Below are positions 62,278-64,000 of a stretch of DNA of 64,000 nucleotides, in pieces (the stretch's first letter is position 1; each line of letters begins with the position of its first letter). Where the stretch lies: NCBI GenBank assembly GCA_963676235.1, contig OY781044.1, positions 1,302,001 through 1,366,000 on the forward strand, read 5' to 3'. The notes beneath the pieces are model-generated. The model had not been told where the DNA came from. It was given only the letters and a program-made list of their open reading frames with translations, and searched no databases. The position numbers and the translations under genes are program-made. Source of the DNA: JALNYB01 sp963676235 (GTDB lineage Archaea; Thermoplasmatota; Thermoplasmata; Methanomassiliicoccales; Methanomethylophilaceae).

Positions 62278-62611
62278 TTTTTGACCACAAATCGACTATC
62301 TGCCTGACTACGCGATCGTCGCGCGGTCTGGCGTATGCTAATTCTGTCGTTCTTGTGTTGCTGTGTCCTAAAACGACCGATACGCGGTCTATCGGGAAAC
62401 CTTCATCTACGAGATATTGCGCGTATGTTCTGCGGCACATTCTGAAATCAAAATGAAAGTTAAGGTCAACATATATCTCGTCTTTGTCTTGCCTAAGTTT
62501 ATAATCGGACAGGAATTTTACCTGTTTGTTCGCGAAAATGTATATCGAATTCACGTTCTGATCACGTACGAAAATCGTATGATTATAGAATATGCTGGTC
62601 TTCTTCCTCAT
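62267..62611 (-). pseudogene. Tyrosine recombinase C-terminal fragment
   Basis: About 95 residues match the C-terminal end of XerC/D-like integrases: box II arginine in FRMCRRTYAQYLVDEG, LGHSNTRTTELAYARPR with His and the likely nucleophile Tyr. The N-terminal half and the first catalytic Arg are missing. The 5' end overlaps the end of the surface protein gene in another frame and is not homologous there, so the real remnant begins near 62560. The IS terminus lies at its 3' end. Confidence 0.65.
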
Positions 62612-64000
62612 CTTTTTTATTTTTAAGGAGAATTATCAGGAATGATATAATTATCAACACCAATACAATCGCCACGATACAATAGATGTATATTGTATAA
62701 TTAGTCAAATTGTTATTATTTTCAATCAATATAATCGAAGATGCTACGGTTATCTCAACATCTCCGGTGACACTATCAATAGATACGACACCGTTACTGT
62801 ATGCGGTCTTGGAAATATCCACACCATTCATGAGAACAGTAACGCCACTTAAAACGTAATTCTCATTAGGTATAATTGTTATAACGAGGCTGCTGCTGGC
62901 AGTAACGCTTTCCGGTCCCTCGTATGTCATATTATCCCCTCTGACGGTAATATTATAATTTATACTAGGCGTTGGTGGCGATATTGGCACATATATTGCA
63001 AAAGTTGTTGCGGATATAGTAATATCTCCGGTGACACTGCCAATAGATATGACACCGTTACTGTATGTGGTCTTGGAAATATCCACACCATTCATGATAA
63101 TGGTAACACCAGTTAGAACATAACCGGTATCGGCTGTGATCGATACAATTAAACTGCTGTTCTCCAACACGGTTGATGGAGCATTGCATAACATGTTATC
63201 GCCTGAAACCGTGATCTCAAAGACCTGGGTTGCGATGAATATTATAGTAACAGACGAACCGTCATCCCCGATTGCATTGAAATTTGCAACAATAGATTCA
63301 GATCCGGTTTTTGTGGGCAATTTCTCATTTACATCATAGACGAATGAATTATGATTCAATGATCCCAATATTACAACCTCATCAGTGTTGAGTGTTCTTT
63401 CCGGCAGATATATTGAAAGATCTGTTCCGTTGTCTATACGGGAAAGATCGTTATCTGAGAGTACAAATATCTCGTCGTTAACCGTGTAAACAAAGTAATT
63501 GCTTGAATCTTTTACGACAGCTTTCAAAATCGTTTTACTGACTGTTAGTGAAGAAGCAATATTATCCACTCCTGCGCCGGCACCGATGTCCTGTGCATTC
63601 TCTCCAGCATATAAGATCAATATTGGAGAATCAGAAACGATCATAGAGAGGTCTGTGAGACGATCATACTCTGTTTTGATCAAATTGGATGTCATTCCTA
63701 AATATGCGGAACCTATTGCCGCAGCTCCGCATTCCTCATCGCCTGTAAGATACCCTCCTGCAAACGATTTAATTATTGTATCGTCACCTGAGATCTGTAT
63801 ATTCATCTGTGAATTTCCACGACCTGCACCGATTCCCGGTGCATATATTCCTCCGTATGCAGTAACATTTGCACCGCTCTCTATGTTCACACATGAATAG
63901 AGTGCGGATCCCGATATAGCAGGCAATACATGAAGGCCATCTTTCGCAGATCCGGTGACCGCATTTCCAATACCGGGTGCACTATTTCCTCCATGAGCAT
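62583..64000 (-). CDS. C-terminal part of a large cell-surface adhesin-like protein (runs off window end)
   Basis: An open frame of at least 470 residues. It ends with one membrane helix (about 25 residues, IVAIVLVLIIISFLIIL) and a charged tail, so the bulk is outside the cell. Two tandem repeats of about 70 residues are clear: each has ITV-SGDNM/RGDNM, then GV-MNGVDISKT-YSNGV-SI-SVTGD. Further out is a Gly/Ala-rich beta-helix-like part (APGIGAGRGNSQMNI). It resembles the large adhesin-like proteins of gut methanogens. There is no start in the window; the TTG at 63926 is not a real start. Confidence 0.8.
   Translation of the reverse strand, partial: AHGGNSAPGIGNAVTGSAKDGLHVLPAISGSALYSCVNIESGANVTAYGGIYAPGIGAGRGNSQMNIQISGDDTIIKSFAGGYLTGDEECGAAAIGSAYLGMTSNLIKTEYDRLTDLSMIVSDSPILILYAGENAQDIGAGAGVDNIASSLTVSKTILKAVVKDSSNYFVYTVNDEIFVLSDNDLSRIDNGTDLSIYLPERTLNTDEVVILGSLNHNSFVYDVNEKLPTKTGSESIVANFNAIGDDGSSVTIIFIATQVFEITVSGDNMLCNAPSTVLENSSLIVSITADTGYVLTGVTIIMNGVDISKTTYSNGVISIGSVTGDITISATTFAIYVPISPPTPSINYNITVRGDNMTYEGPESVTASSSLVITIIPNENYVLSGVTVLMNGVDISKTAYSNGVVSIDSVTGDVEITVASSIILIENNNNLTNYTIYIYCIVAIVLVLIIISFLIILLKNKKDEEEDQHIL

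Overview
The window looks like chromosome of a methanogenic archaeon of the Thermoplasmata, most likely Methanomassiliicoccales (Methanomethylophilaceae-like). The archaeal assignment rests on a group II thermosome, DnaG-type primase, Hjc Holliday junction resolvase, NreA, the bifunctional archaeal FBP aldolase/phosphatase, archaeal triosephosphate isomerase, an archaeal-type AspRS, the ADH-synthase route to aromatic amino acids, and TATA boxes placed about 25 bp before many start codons (leaderless genes). The order-level guess is inference. It is helped by corrinoid genes (CobQ, CobN-like chelatase, a BtuCD/FecCD-type importer) and by the complete absence of TAG stops in the roughly 50 genes read here, which is what a pyrrolysine-using genome shows. 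The base composition is moderately AT-rich, and the intergenic regions are very AT-rich.

Layout. 1-2403: two tandem CobQ-family genes (cobamide synthesis), the second with a cysteine-rich N-terminal domain. 2798-6285: a Mre11/SbcD-like nuclease overlapping an SMC-like ATPase of the YhaN type. 6573-9739: dnaG and a LonB-like ATPase that has lost its protease domain. 9788-12596: small NTP-pyrophosphohydrolase, acetyltransferase and a secreted phospholipase-D-like protein. 12659-17986: central metabolism and information genes (tpi-fbp, aspS, hjc, hisD). 17999-21584: polyphosphate kinase and exopolyphosphatase, translationally coupled. 21585-24718: CDGSH protein, NreA and a radical SAM protein. 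24922-28446: thermosome and a DEAD-box helicase. 28479-30757: a small accessory patch with two tandem serine recombinases.

30962-38776 is mostly membrane transport (SatP-like, a 32-aa membrane peptide plus ArsB/NhaD-type carrier, MFS, Amt fused to PII) around an aromatic amino acid operon (aro', tyrA). Three copies of an 18-bp palindrome lie before the small membrane protein gene and amt. 38777-39600 is a long non-coding AT-rich gap between convergent genes that carries an 80-bp tandem repeat array built on TTAAG-N7-CTTAA. 39601-42769 has a trypsin-like protease, a hypothetical protein and two Sel1-repeat proteins. 42893-51106 holds a 50-aa lysine-rich peptide, YgjP-like metallopeptidase, YgiQ radical SAM protein, acetyltransferase, pyridoxal kinase, TPR protein, an XPD/DinG-type helicase and a BASS-family carrier.

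51139-64000 is the accessory end. A tRNA-Ser(TGA) is followed by an old, rearranged IS remnant with 60-bp inverted arms and an intact IS with a 6-bp target duplication. Next come the CobN-like chelatase divergent from a three-gene ABC importer, then a second IS whose single transposase frame is split only by an amber TAG, a tyrosine recombinase fragment, and the 3' end of a large cell-surface protein running off the window. Genes for corrinoid uptake and synthesis at both ends fit a methylotrophic, corrinoid-dependent methanogen.
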